Below are positions 8,038 through 14,893 of a DNA stretch of 14,893 nt, in pieces. Every line of letters begins with the position of its first letter. The stretch's first letter is position 1. The notes beneath the pieces are model-generated. The model was not told the DNA's origin. It saw only the letters and a list, made by a program, of their open reading frames with translations, and searched no databases. Both the position numbers and the translations under genes were made by a program. The stretch spans positions 1-14,893 of the forward strand of contig JAACTI010000027.1 in assembly GCA_009993495.1 (NCBI GenBank). The letters run 5' to 3'. The DNA is from Deltaproteobacteria bacterium (GTDB taxonomy: Bacteria; Desulfobacterota; Desulfuromonadia; Desulfuromonadales; Geopsychrobacteraceae).

Positions 8038-9093
8038 ATGGCCTGTCCCATCGACACCACCAGTATTCGTCCACTTATTTACGCTGCGGGTAAATGCCGC
8101 ATGCTCGACCAGCGCAAGCTGCCGACGGAAGAAATCTGGCTCGAATATGACAGCTATCAGGGGGTTGCCGAAGCAATTCGCAGCATGGTGGTACGCGGGG
8201 CCCCGGCCATTGGGGTTGCGGCGGCGATTGGTGCCTGGTTTGGCGCGCGCGACATTGAAGCTGCGACCGGTACCGAGTTCATGGCGAAATTTTCCCAGAT
8301 TTGCAGCCATCTGGCGGCAACGCGACCGACGGCGGTCAATCTGCACTGGGCCCTGCAACGGATGCAAAGTTTCGCCCGGGCCAATGTGGAGCGATCCGTC
8401 ACCGAACTCAAGATCGGTCTCGAATACGAAGCCCTGGCCATCGCCGAAGAGGATGAGCGTTTGTGCCGCAAGCTGGGGAAAAACGGCGCGGTGCTGATTG
8501 CCGATGGCGCACGGGTGCTGACTCACTGTAACGCCGGTGCCCTGGCGACGGCCGGTTACGGCACCGCCCTGGGCGTGTTGCGGGCGGCAGTGGCTGCAGG
8601 CAAGAAAATTTCAGTATTGGCCGACGAAACCCGCCCCTTTTTGCAGGGTGCCCGCCTGACCGCCTGGGAATTACAGCGTGACCAGATTCCGGTGACCCTG
8701 ATCTGTGACAATATGGCGGGTTATCTGATGCGCAAAGGGGAAATCGATTGTGTTATTGTCGGGGCCGACCGCATCAGCGCCAACGGCGATGTGGCCAACA
8801 AAATCGGCACCTACAGCCTGGCGGTGCTGGCCAAAGAGCATCAACTGCCCTTTTACGTTGCCGCCCCTCTTTCAACTATCGACCTGAACCTGGCCAATGG
8901 TTCCCTGATTCCGATTGAAGAACGCAGTGCCGAAGAATTGACCCATCTCGGTGGAATTCAGCTGGCCCCCACAGGAGTGCCGGTCAGAAATCCGGCCTTT
9001 GATGTCACCCCAGCACGGCTGGTGAGCGCAATTATTACCGAAGCAGGTGTGGTTAAAGGAGATTACCTCAAGGGGCTGGCAGCGCTTTTTTAA
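8038..9093 (+). CDS. mtnA: S-methyl-5-thioribose-1-phosphate isomerase
   Basis: A 351-residue member of the MtnA/eIF2B-alpha-like family. MtnA converts 5-methylthioribose 1-phosphate to 5-methylthioribulose 1-phosphate in salvage of the methylthioadenosine left by polyamine or quorum-signal synthesis. Visible hallmarks are VVRGAPAIGVAAAIG near residue 55, LTHCNAGALATAGYGTALG with the catalytic Cys at C164, DETRPFLQGARLTAWEL, ICDNMAGYLM, and VGADRISANGDVANKIGTY with the catalytic Asp at D244. Retention of both residues favours a true isomerase over an eIF2B-like regulatory homologue. Archaeal-type ribose 1,5-bisphosphate isomerase is related and cannot be fully excluded, but the bacterial signature is good. 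AAGGA (8027-8031) is 6 bases before the ATG. The rest of the salvage pathway is not in the window. Confidence 0.95.
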   Translation: MACPIDTTSIRPLIYAAGKCRMLDQRKLPTEEIWLEYDSYQGVAEAIRSMVVRGAPAIGVAAAIGAWFGARDIEAATGTEFMAKFSQICSHLAATRPTAVNLHWALQRMQSFARANVERSVTELKIGLEYEALAIAEEDERLCRKLGKNGAVLIADGARVLTHCNAGALATAGYGTALGVLRAAVAAGKKISVLADETRPFLQGARLTAWELQRDQIPVTLICDNMAGYLMRKGEIDCVIVGADRISANGDVANKIGTYSLAVLAKEHQLPFYVAAPLSTIDLNLANGSLIPIEERSAEELTHLGGIQLAPTGVPVRNPAFDVTPARLVSAIITEAGVVKGDYLKGLAALF

Positions 9094-9142
9094 GCCGCCA
9101 CTCATCATCATGGCATCATTGATCCGGTAACGCGGGGGTTCC

Positions 9143-12100
9143 TTGGATTTTCCAGATATCGTCACAATTCACGAGCTGCTCAAGGCAGCGCAAAGCCAAA
9201 ACCTTAATCGCCAGCTGGCGGAAGCCGGGTTCACTCAAGCCGCACGCAGCGCCGAAAATTTGCGCCTGATTTCTGCGGTTTGGCCGCAGCCGAGCCTGGT
9301 GTGCGCAATCATTAAGGACGCGCTCCAATCTGCCGACCCCGATCAGGCTCTCAATGTGCTGGAACGCTTACTTTCCGTTGTCGAACATGCCGAGTTGCAG
9401 CAGGTGCTGGAAACCGAGGGGTCGCGCAAGCAACTGCTACGGGTGCTGGGGGGCTCCCCCTTTCTCGGCTCTTTACTCGCCAGAAACTCTCAGTTTTTCA
9501 CCCGTCTTTTCATAGATGGCGACCTTTTGCGCACCTGCGAGGCCGCGCAGATGCTGGCCGCCTTGCACGCCCTGATTCCCCTCGAAACCTCGCCTGAAGA
9601 CTGTGATCTGTTGCTGCGCACCTTTAAGGCGCGGCAATTTTTACGCATTGGTAGTCGCGATCTGCTCGGCCTGGCCAGTCTGGAGGAGGTTACCGCCGAA
9701 CTCAGTGATCTGGCCGCCGCCAGCTTGCAGATTGCCTATGAATTCTGTTCCTATCAGCTGCAAGCGGAATACGGCAAGCCGTTTCACGCAGATGGTCAAG
9801 CTGCCGAATTCTGCGTGCTGGGCATGGGCAAGCTTGGCGGACGTGAACTGAATTTTTCTTCAGATATTGATCTGATTTATTGCTATTCCAGTGTCAACGG
9901 CCAAACCTGCGGCACTGGCAGTCGTGGTGAAAAAATTGAGTTGCGGCGCTACTTTATCAAACTTGCCGAAATGATCACTCGCGCCCTCAATCAGCCTACC
10001 GCCGCCGGCTTTGTCTTTCGCGTCGACACCCGTCTGCGGCCCGACGGTAACAGCGGCGACCTGGCAATTTCACTCAATGCCGCCGAAGCCTATTATGAAT
10101 CCTGGGGGCAGAGTTGGGAGCGGGCCGTGATGATCAAGGCCCGCCCGGTAGCCGGAAGCTTGCGCCTTGGCAATGAACTCCTGTCCCGTTTGGAGCCTTT
10201 TGTTTACCGACGTTTTCTCGATTTCAGCATGATTGAAGATATTATGCTGATGAAGCGCAAGATTGACGCCAGCCTTAAGCGCGACCAGGAAGCCGAACGT
10301 AACCTCAAACTCGGGCGCGGTGGCATTCGTGAAATCGAATTTTTTATTCAAGCCGAGCAATTGGTCAACGGCGGCAAAAACCGGCACTTGCGCGAACGAA
10401 ATTCTCTCAAGGCCCTGGCACTCTTAGCCGAACAGCAGATCGTGACCCCTGAGGATACCAAGGTGTTGCAGCAGGCTTACCGTTTCCTGCGGACGGTTGA
10501 ACATCGCATTCAAATTGTGCATGAACGTCAAACCCATTCCTTGCCGACCCAGGCCCAAGAGATGCACACACTGGCGCGGCGCTGCGGTTTTTTTGAGCAA
10601 CAGGCTTTTGAAGATCAACTTGAGGCTCACCGCGCTCAAGTCTGTCGCATTTACTGCGATCTGTTTCACAGCAACGAACCCCTTGAAGAAGTGCCCCGCC
10701 CTGTGCGTCTGCTCCTCGACCCCGAAACCAACAGCGACCTGGCCAAGGATATTCTCGAAGAACAGGGCTTCCGCCATCCCGACAGCGCCTACGAGAGCCT
10801 CAAAATTCTCCAGGGTCACCAGATTCGCCGCTTAACGCCTCGCGGGCGACGATATCTGGAGCAGCTGGCACCGCACTTGCTGAGCGAACTCCTCAATTCG
10901 CCCAATCCCGATCAAGCGCTGAACAATCTGGAGGCCTTTCTCAACCACCTGCGCAGCCGCACAATTTTTTATGCACTCCTTGCTGAAAATTTAGAAATTG
11001 TTAAACTCTTAATTTCGCTCTTTGGCTCCAGCCAGCTCTTGTCGCGCATTTTTATTCAGCGCCCCGAATTGCTCGACACTATGGTTTCCCGCGCCTACGC
11101 GGTGTGTGTCAAGTCGAGACAGGGCATGGCCGAAGATTTGAATTCCCAGATGCAGGCGGCCCTCAGTTATGAAGATCGCCTCGACATCTTACGGCGCTTC
11201 CGTCATGAAGAATTTTTGCGCATCGCCCTTAATGATCTGCATGGCGAGTTACGCCAGGGTGAAATCACCCGGCAGTTATCCTGGCTGGCGGAGGTCTGCC
11301 TAACGTCTGCCATCGCTATCGCGCGCCAGGAATTGATTCCACGTTTCGGTTTGCCTTTTTTGGCCGCGGCGCCAGACAGTGAAGTCGCATTTGGCGTGGT
11401 TGCCATGGGCAAGCTTAGCGGCTTTGAGTTGAATTACCATTCGGATCTGGATGTCATTTTTTTATACCAGGGGGCCGGAAGAACACGCGCGGTGGCAGGA
11501 ACCGAGCCGGAGCGTTTTCGCGCATTGAATGCCCAGGAATACTTTGCCCGTCTGGCCCAGCGCATCATCAGCGTTTTGACGCTGGTGACCAGCGAAGGAA
11601 TTGTTTATAAAATTGATACGCAGTTGCGTCCTTCAGGCAACCAGGGGCCACTGGTCACGGGGCTGGATGTTTTTGAGCGCTACCACCGTGAAAGCGCCCA
11701 GCCCTGGGAGCGGCAGTCTATGACTCGGGCCCGCATGATCTGTGGGCCGACAGAATTTTTAATCCGGGCACAGGCGCTGATTGAAACCCTGGCCTATGAA
11801 CCTGAGCTCCCCGGAAATCTGGCGGAAGAAATCTCCCGGCTACGGCAGCGGATGGAAAAGGAAATAGCCCGCGAAAATGATGCGCGAATCAATATCAAAA
11901 CCGGGCGCGGCGGCATGGTCGATGTCGAATTTATCTGTCAGTATCTGCAATTGTTGCATGGCAGACAACAGCCCGAGTTGCGCACCCAGAACACCCTGGA
12001 AACCTTGAAATGTCTGCACACTCTTCAGCTGCTCAGTGACGCCGACAGTCAGGTTTTAATTCAAGGTTACAAAGCATTGCGCCGTCTCGAAAACAAGTTG

Positions 12101-12298
12101 CGCCTGCTTTACGATCAGTCCATGAACGAATTAAGCATAGGCGGCACCGGCTTGCGACCCATTGCCCGCAGCCTGGGGTACACCAAGGAGGTGCGCCAGC
12201 CCGAAGAACAGCTACTGGCGGATTATCATCAGATGACAGAAAAAATTCGCCGGGTTTTCGATTCTCTTTTGGGAAGTGAAAAATTTCCCACGGCATAA
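9143..12298 (+). CDS. glnE: Bifunctional glutamine synthetase adenylyltransferase/adenylyl-removing enzyme
   Basis: A 1051-residue GlnE that adenylylates glutamine synthetase when nitrogen is plentiful and removes the AMP when it is scarce, normally under PII control. Both nucleotidyltransferase halves are present. The N-terminal (removing) domain has GMGKLGGRELNFSSDIDLIY with D241/D243. The C-terminal (transferring) domain has AMGKLSGFELNYHSDLDVIF with D768/D770; here Ser stands where Gly is usual. The repeated R-x-D-T-RLRP..GN..GDL and GRGGIREIEFF / GRGGMVDVEF blocks are seen in both halves. A helical linker joins the domains. The start is TTG at 9143: an in-frame TAA at 9128 leaves no ATG or GTG between, and a purine run (GGGGG, 9134-9138) precedes it. 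The N terminus is about 65 residues longer than in the E. coli enzyme. An internal GTG start near residue 53 is the alternative. Confidence 0.95.
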   Translation: MDFPDIVTIHELLKAAQSQNLNRQLAEAGFTQAARSAENLRLISAVWPQPSLVCAIIKDALQSADPDQALNVLERLLSVVEHAELQQVLETEGSRKQLLRVLGGSPFLGSLLARNSQFFTRLFIDGDLLRTCEAAQMLAALHALIPLETSPEDCDLLLRTFKARQFLRIGSRDLLGLASLEEVTAELSDLAAASLQIAYEFCSYQLQAEYGKPFHADGQAAEFCVLGMGKLGGRELNFSSDIDLIYCYSSVNGQTCGTGSRGEKIELRRYFIKLAEMITRALNQPTAAGFVFRVDTRLRPDGNSGDLAISLNAAEAYYESWGQSWERAVMIKARPVAGSLRLGNELLSRLEPFVYRRFLDFSMIEDIMLMKRKIDASLKRDQEAERNLKLGRGGIREIEFFIQAEQLVNGGKNRHLRERNSLKALALLAEQQIVTPEDTKVLQQAYRFLRTVEHRIQIVHERQTHSLPTQAQEMHTLARRCGFFEQQAFEDQLEAHRAQVCRIYCDLFHSNEPLEEVPRPVRLLLDPETNSDLAKDILEEQGFRHPDSAYESLKILQGHQIRRLTPRGRRYLEQLAPHLLSELLNSPNPDQALNNLEAFLNHLRSRTIFYALLAENLEIVKLLISLFGSSQLLSRIFIQRPELLDTMVSRAYAVCVKSRQGMAEDLNSQMQAALSYEDRLDILRRFRHEEFLRIALNDLHGELRQGEITRQLSWLAEVCLTSAIAIARQELIPRFGLPFLAAAPDSEVAFGVVAMGKLSGFELNYHSDLDVIFLYQGAGRTRAVAGTEPERFRALNAQEYFARLAQRIISVLTLVTSEGIVYKIDTQLRPSGNQGPLVTGLDVFERYHRESAQPWERQSMTRARMICGPTEFLIRAQALIETLAYEPELPGNLAEEISRLRQRMEKEIARENDARINIKTGRGGMVDVEFICQYLQLLHGRQQPELRTQNTLETLKCLHTLQLLSDADSQVLIQGYKALRRLENKLRLLYDQSMNELSIGGTGLRPIARSLGYTKEVRQPEEQLLADYHQMTEKIRRVFDSLLGSEKFPTA

Positions 12299-12301
12299 AG
12301 G
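12297..12301 (+). promoter_or_regulatory. Probable ribosome binding site of the receiver/J-domain regulator
   Basis: AAAGG overlaps the glnE stop and lies 10 bases before the ATG at 12312. This favours the ATG over a GTG at 12276 that is in frame but inside glnE. The spacing is a little long, so support is moderate. Confidence 0.5.
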
Positions 12302-12311
12302 CAAAACCGGT

Positions 12312-14291
12312 ATGACACACAAAATAATGGTGATCGACGATGACCGTAGCATCCGGCTGTATCTGCAAAAAGTTCTCGCGGTTAAAGGCTATGAAGTAGC
12401 ACTGGCTGACCGCGGTGCCATTGGTTTGCAGCGTTTGCTGGCCGAGAGCTTCGACCTGGTGTTTATTGACATGAATATGCCGGAAATTTCGGGTCAGGCC
12501 ATTTGTGCGGCCTTGCGCAATCAAGCCAAGACGCGCGATTTGCCCCTGGTCTTGATGACCGCCATGTTCAAAACGCCCCAGCAAAAGGAAGACCTAAAAC
12601 AAGAATTCGGGGCCAATGCGTTTTTACTCAAACCTTTCACGGTCAGCGATATTTTTACCCTGGTCGAGGAGCTGCTAGGCCCGCAGGCGGGATCCCCTGC
12701 GGCGGAGCCCCAGGCCCAACCGGCTGGATCGACGTTAGACCCAACGGCAGCTAAGGCCAGGCCGCAAGCGGACAAAAAACCGCCCTCCGATGGGGTTGAA
12801 GGCAGCCTGCTCAAGGTGCCCCTGCCGCTGATACTGCACAAACTTTACACCTTGAAACAAACAGGGCTGCTTCATTTGCAGAACCAATCGGCGCGCAAGG
12901 TGATCTACATCAAAAAGGGCTACCCAGTTTTTGCCCGCTCAAATATTCTGGGCGAATGCCTGGGACGCCTGTTGGTCAAAGAAAATATCATTACCCAGGT
13001 CGACTGCGATCAATCCGTGGAAAAAAGCAAGGAGTCCGGGCGCTTGCAAGGCACAGTGCTCATTGATATGGGTCTGTTAACCCCCCAGGATCTGCACAAG
13101 GCCCTCAAGCAGCAGGTCACCATCAAATTGCTGAATGCCTTTGCCTGGAGCAATGGGGTTTTTGCCTTTACGCCCCAGACTGATTTGAAAAAAAATCTGA
13201 CCACCATTGAGCTTTCACCGGCAGCACTGATTTATCAGGGGATCAAAGACTTCTGGAATCGTGAACGCATTATCCAGTATTTACAGCCCTTTCACAAAGA
13301 TTACTTGAGTCAGTCGCAAAACCCGCAGTACCTGTTTCAAGATATTGGCCTCAACCCACGCGGTGAAGAAATTTTTGCCGAATGTCTGGGAGATCTCACC
13401 CTGGACGATATTTTAAAAAAGCATCCCCTGTCAAAAACCGAGGTCGAGCAAACCCTGGCGGCCTTGTTGATTTCAGGCATGGTGGTCAATCACACCGCCC
13501 CCAGTGTCCTTGACCCTGAGGCGCAGGCCCGGCGCAAGGCCTTGCGCCCCATAGACAGTGAATTACGCAAGCAGATTACACAAGATTACAAACAGATTCT
13601 CCAATCCGACTACTTTTCAGCCCTGGGAGTTGACCAGAAATGTGATAGTTCCGGGGTGCGCCGGGCCTATTATCGCCTGGCCAAACAGTATCATCCCGAC
13701 CGTTTTCTGGGGCGCGGACTTTCCGACGACATGGAAGCCAAGGTCAACGAAATTTTCGGCCATATTACCCAGGCTTACAGCGTGCTGAGCAACCCGACAA
13801 CGCGGGCAGACTATTGCGGGAAAGTCGAAAAAGGGCCGAAAACCAAGGTGGACATCAACCAGGTGATCGAAGCAGAAACCGCCTTCCAGCAGGGGCGGGC
13901 CTTGCTGAAAGTCCGGCAATATAAAGAGGCCGCCACCAAATTAAAAATTTGCATCGAACTCAGTCCCGAAGAACCGGAATACCTGACCAGCTACGCCTGG
14001 GCGCTGTTCAAGACGTCCCCGGAAAATCCGACCCGGCAGAATCAGGCCCTTGAAATCCTCCTCAGCTCGCGGGAACTGAATCCGGGGCTGGAAACAACCC
14101 ATTTGTACCTGGGTTATGTTTACCAGGCGCAAAATAAAGACCGTCAGTCAGAAAAATCTTTTGAAATGGCGGTGCAGGCCAACCCCGACTGTACCGAGGC
14201 TTTGCGAGAGCTGCGCCTGATGAACCTGCGCCGCGAGCAGACTGAACCCTCAAAAGGCTTGTTTCACAAATTGCTCAACAAGGATAAATAG
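12312..14291 (+). CDS. Response regulator with DUF4388 (PATAN), J domain and TPR repeats
   Basis: A 659-residue multidomain protein. Residues 1-120 are a CheY-like receiver with a complete site: D9/D10/D11 (VIDDDRS), phosphoacceptor D53 (FIDMNMPE), T83 and K107 (LLKPF). A Pro/Ala/Gln-rich linker (about 123-160) leads to a DUF4388/PATAN-like region (about 163-290: LLKVPLPLILHKLYTLKQTG, a Y-I-K-K-G-Y-P strand turn, LGRLLVKENII). A helical, winged-helix-like stretch follows (LTLDDILKKHPLSKTEVEQTL). A J domain spans about 431-500, with the HPD tripeptide at 461-463, so Hsp70 stimulation is possible. TPR-like helices occupy about 515-640. There is no recognised DNA-binding or enzymatic output, so signalling is probably through protein contacts. 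Related DUF4388 regulators occur in Geobacter and Myxococcus relatives. The start at 12312 begins the receiver four residues in; GTG at 12276 is the alternative. No kinase is adjacent. Confidence 0.9.
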   Translation: MTHKIMVIDDDRSIRLYLQKVLAVKGYEVALADRGAIGLQRLLAESFDLVFIDMNMPEISGQAICAALRNQAKTRDLPLVLMTAMFKTPQQKEDLKQEFGANAFLLKPFTVSDIFTLVEELLGPQAGSPAAEPQAQPAGSTLDPTAAKARPQADKKPPSDGVEGSLLKVPLPLILHKLYTLKQTGLLHLQNQSARKVIYIKKGYPVFARSNILGECLGRLLVKENIITQVDCDQSVEKSKESGRLQGTVLIDMGLLTPQDLHKALKQQVTIKLLNAFAWSNGVFAFTPQTDLKKNLTTIELSPAALIYQGIKDFWNRERIIQYLQPFHKDYLSQSQNPQYLFQDIGLNPRGEEIFAECLGDLTLDDILKKHPLSKTEVEQTLAALLISGMVVNHTAPSVLDPEAQARRKALRPIDSELRKQITQDYKQILQSDYFSALGVDQKCDSSGVRRAYYRLAKQYHPDRFLGRGLSDDMEAKVNEIFGHITQAYSVLSNPTTRADYCGKVEKGPKTKVDINQVIEAETAFQQGRALLKVRQYKEAATKLKICIELSPEEPEYLTSYAWALFKTSPENPTRQNQALEILLSSRELNPGLETTHLYLGYVYQAQNKDRQSEKSFEMAVQANPDCTEALRELRLMNLRREQTEPSKGLFHKLLNKDK

Positions 14292-14296
14292 GCGGG

Positions 14297-14893
14297 TTAT
14301 TCCCTTGCCATAATGCGCGTCATGCGGGTCAAATTGAGTTGATGCAGAGCCTCGGCAAAGAGGTTACTGCCCAGCACCGGACGCACCCGTTTTAAATATT
14401 GCCCGATAATGCGACTGCGAATTTCTTCGCGAATGGCGCGATCTTTGGGTGTACAAACGACCCCGACCTGAATCTGCTCGCCGCGACCAATCTCCTGCCC
14501 GCGCAGGGAGTAAACCGACCTGGAGGGCAAGTCAAAAACCTTGTCTTCGCTCGACAAATAAATGTGCATTTTTTCGGCGCGAACAAATTCTCGCGGCGAG
14601 ACGAAGCGCAAACCGCGATCGGCGATGGTGACGGTCGTCGTGCTGAAGGTTTGGTCAATGGCGGAGACCTCAATCGGCCAGGCAGCCGCGATCCGGATAT
14701 GATTACGCGGCGTGCGGTGAAAGTGATTTTCAATCGCCAGATAGAGATTTTCGATGGTCAGAGGCAACTCAAGCTGGTTGCGCCCCTGATAGTGGGAAGC
14801 ACTCAGGGTCAGACGGTGAAGAAATGACTCCGGTGGCACCAGCTTTTCGGTGATAATCAAGAGCGCATTCGGCTCGGTCGCGTCGGTTAACTG
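14297..14893 (-). CDS. Probable PilZ-domain protein, C-terminal part (5' end outside window)
   Basis: The frame is open to the right edge of the window, so the start is not visible; 198 codons are seen. PilZ domains bind cyclic di-GMP and regulate motility or exopolysaccharide. Support is an RxxxR motif (RNHIR) followed about 25 residues later by a beta-strand region TVTIADRGLRFVSP, placed where PilZ has [D/N]xSxxG; here the motif is degenerate (T-I-A-D-R-G). A C-terminal helical tail (RAIREEIRSRIIGQYLKRVRPVLGSNLFAEALHQL) follows. No transmembrane segment is seen. It ends 5 bases from the end of the preceding convergent gene. A TTG at 14860 is an in-frame candidate start, but the open frame upstream and clean coding sequence make a longer protein more likely. 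The PilZ assignment is moderate: overall family resemblance by eye, and c-di-GMP binding is uncertain. Confidence 0.5.
   Translation of the reverse strand, partial: QLTDATEPNALLIITEKLVPPESFLHRLTLSASHYQGRNQLELPLTIENLYLAIENHFHRTPRNHIRIAAAWPIEVSAIDQTFSTTTVTIADRGLRFVSPREFVRAEKMHIYLSSEDKVFDLPSRSVYSLRGQEIGRGEQIQVGVVCTPKDRAIREEIRSRIIGQYLKRVRPVLGSNLFAEALHQLNLTRMTRIMARE

Noticed and set aside
12033..12584. 183-codon open frame on the - strand across the glnE / receiver-gene junction
   Set aside because: Both + strand genes are supported by conserved motifs here; the antisense product shows no domain.
14285..14302. Possible small stem AATA...TATT at the convergent gene ends
   Set aside because: The stem is only about 4 A/T pairs around a GC-rich loop; it is too weak for a Rho-independent terminator.

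Overview
The window is a dense, almost unidirectional stretch of bacterial chromosome. Nine genes run on the + strand with gaps of 10 to 49 bases (one pair overlaps by 4), and a tenth enters from the right edge on the - strand. There is no intergenic stretch over 50 bases, and I see no tRNA, rRNA, CRISPR array, insertion sequence, prophage gene or repeat family. Gene content, moderately high GC, and the DUF4388/J-domain and PilZ-like proteins suggest a deltaproteobacterium of the Desulfuromonas/Geobacter type (Desulfobacterota). That assignment is inference from remembered family distributions, not a search.

Left part (3-3852): the C-terminal third of a UvrD/PcrA helicase, then a 1002-residue regulator. 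The regulator joins an N-terminal receiver domain to a MalT-like helical region that lacks its usual P-loop ATPase, a long TPR-like stretch, and a C-terminal SARP-type winged helix with a BTAD domain.

Middle (3882-12298): a housekeeping block. It holds an Mrp/ApbC-type Fe-S carrier ATPase, the complete gatC-gatA-gatB set for tRNA-dependent amidotransferase, mtnA (methylthioribose-1-phosphate isomerase, methionine salvage), and glnE (bifunctional glutamine synthetase adenylyltransferase/adenylyl-removing enzyme). The mrp stop and gatC start overlap as ATGA, and almost every gene has a Shine-Dalgarno sequence in its short leader, so the block is probably one transcription unit or a few nested ones. 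gatCAB and glnE both concern glutamine: GatCAB uses it as amide donor and GlnE controls the enzyme that makes it.

Right part (12312-14893): a second response regulator (receiver, DUF4388, J domain, TPR) follows glnE by 13 bases. It ends 5 bases from the end of a convergent gene for a probable PilZ-domain protein whose start lies beyond the window.

Most unusual are the two regulators flanking the housekeeping block. Both are multidomain output proteins with no histidine kinase beside them in the window. The first looks like a MalT/SARP-type regulator whose ATPase was replaced by a receiver, and that receiver has Gln where the conserved Lys belongs. No obvious new defence or mobile system is present.
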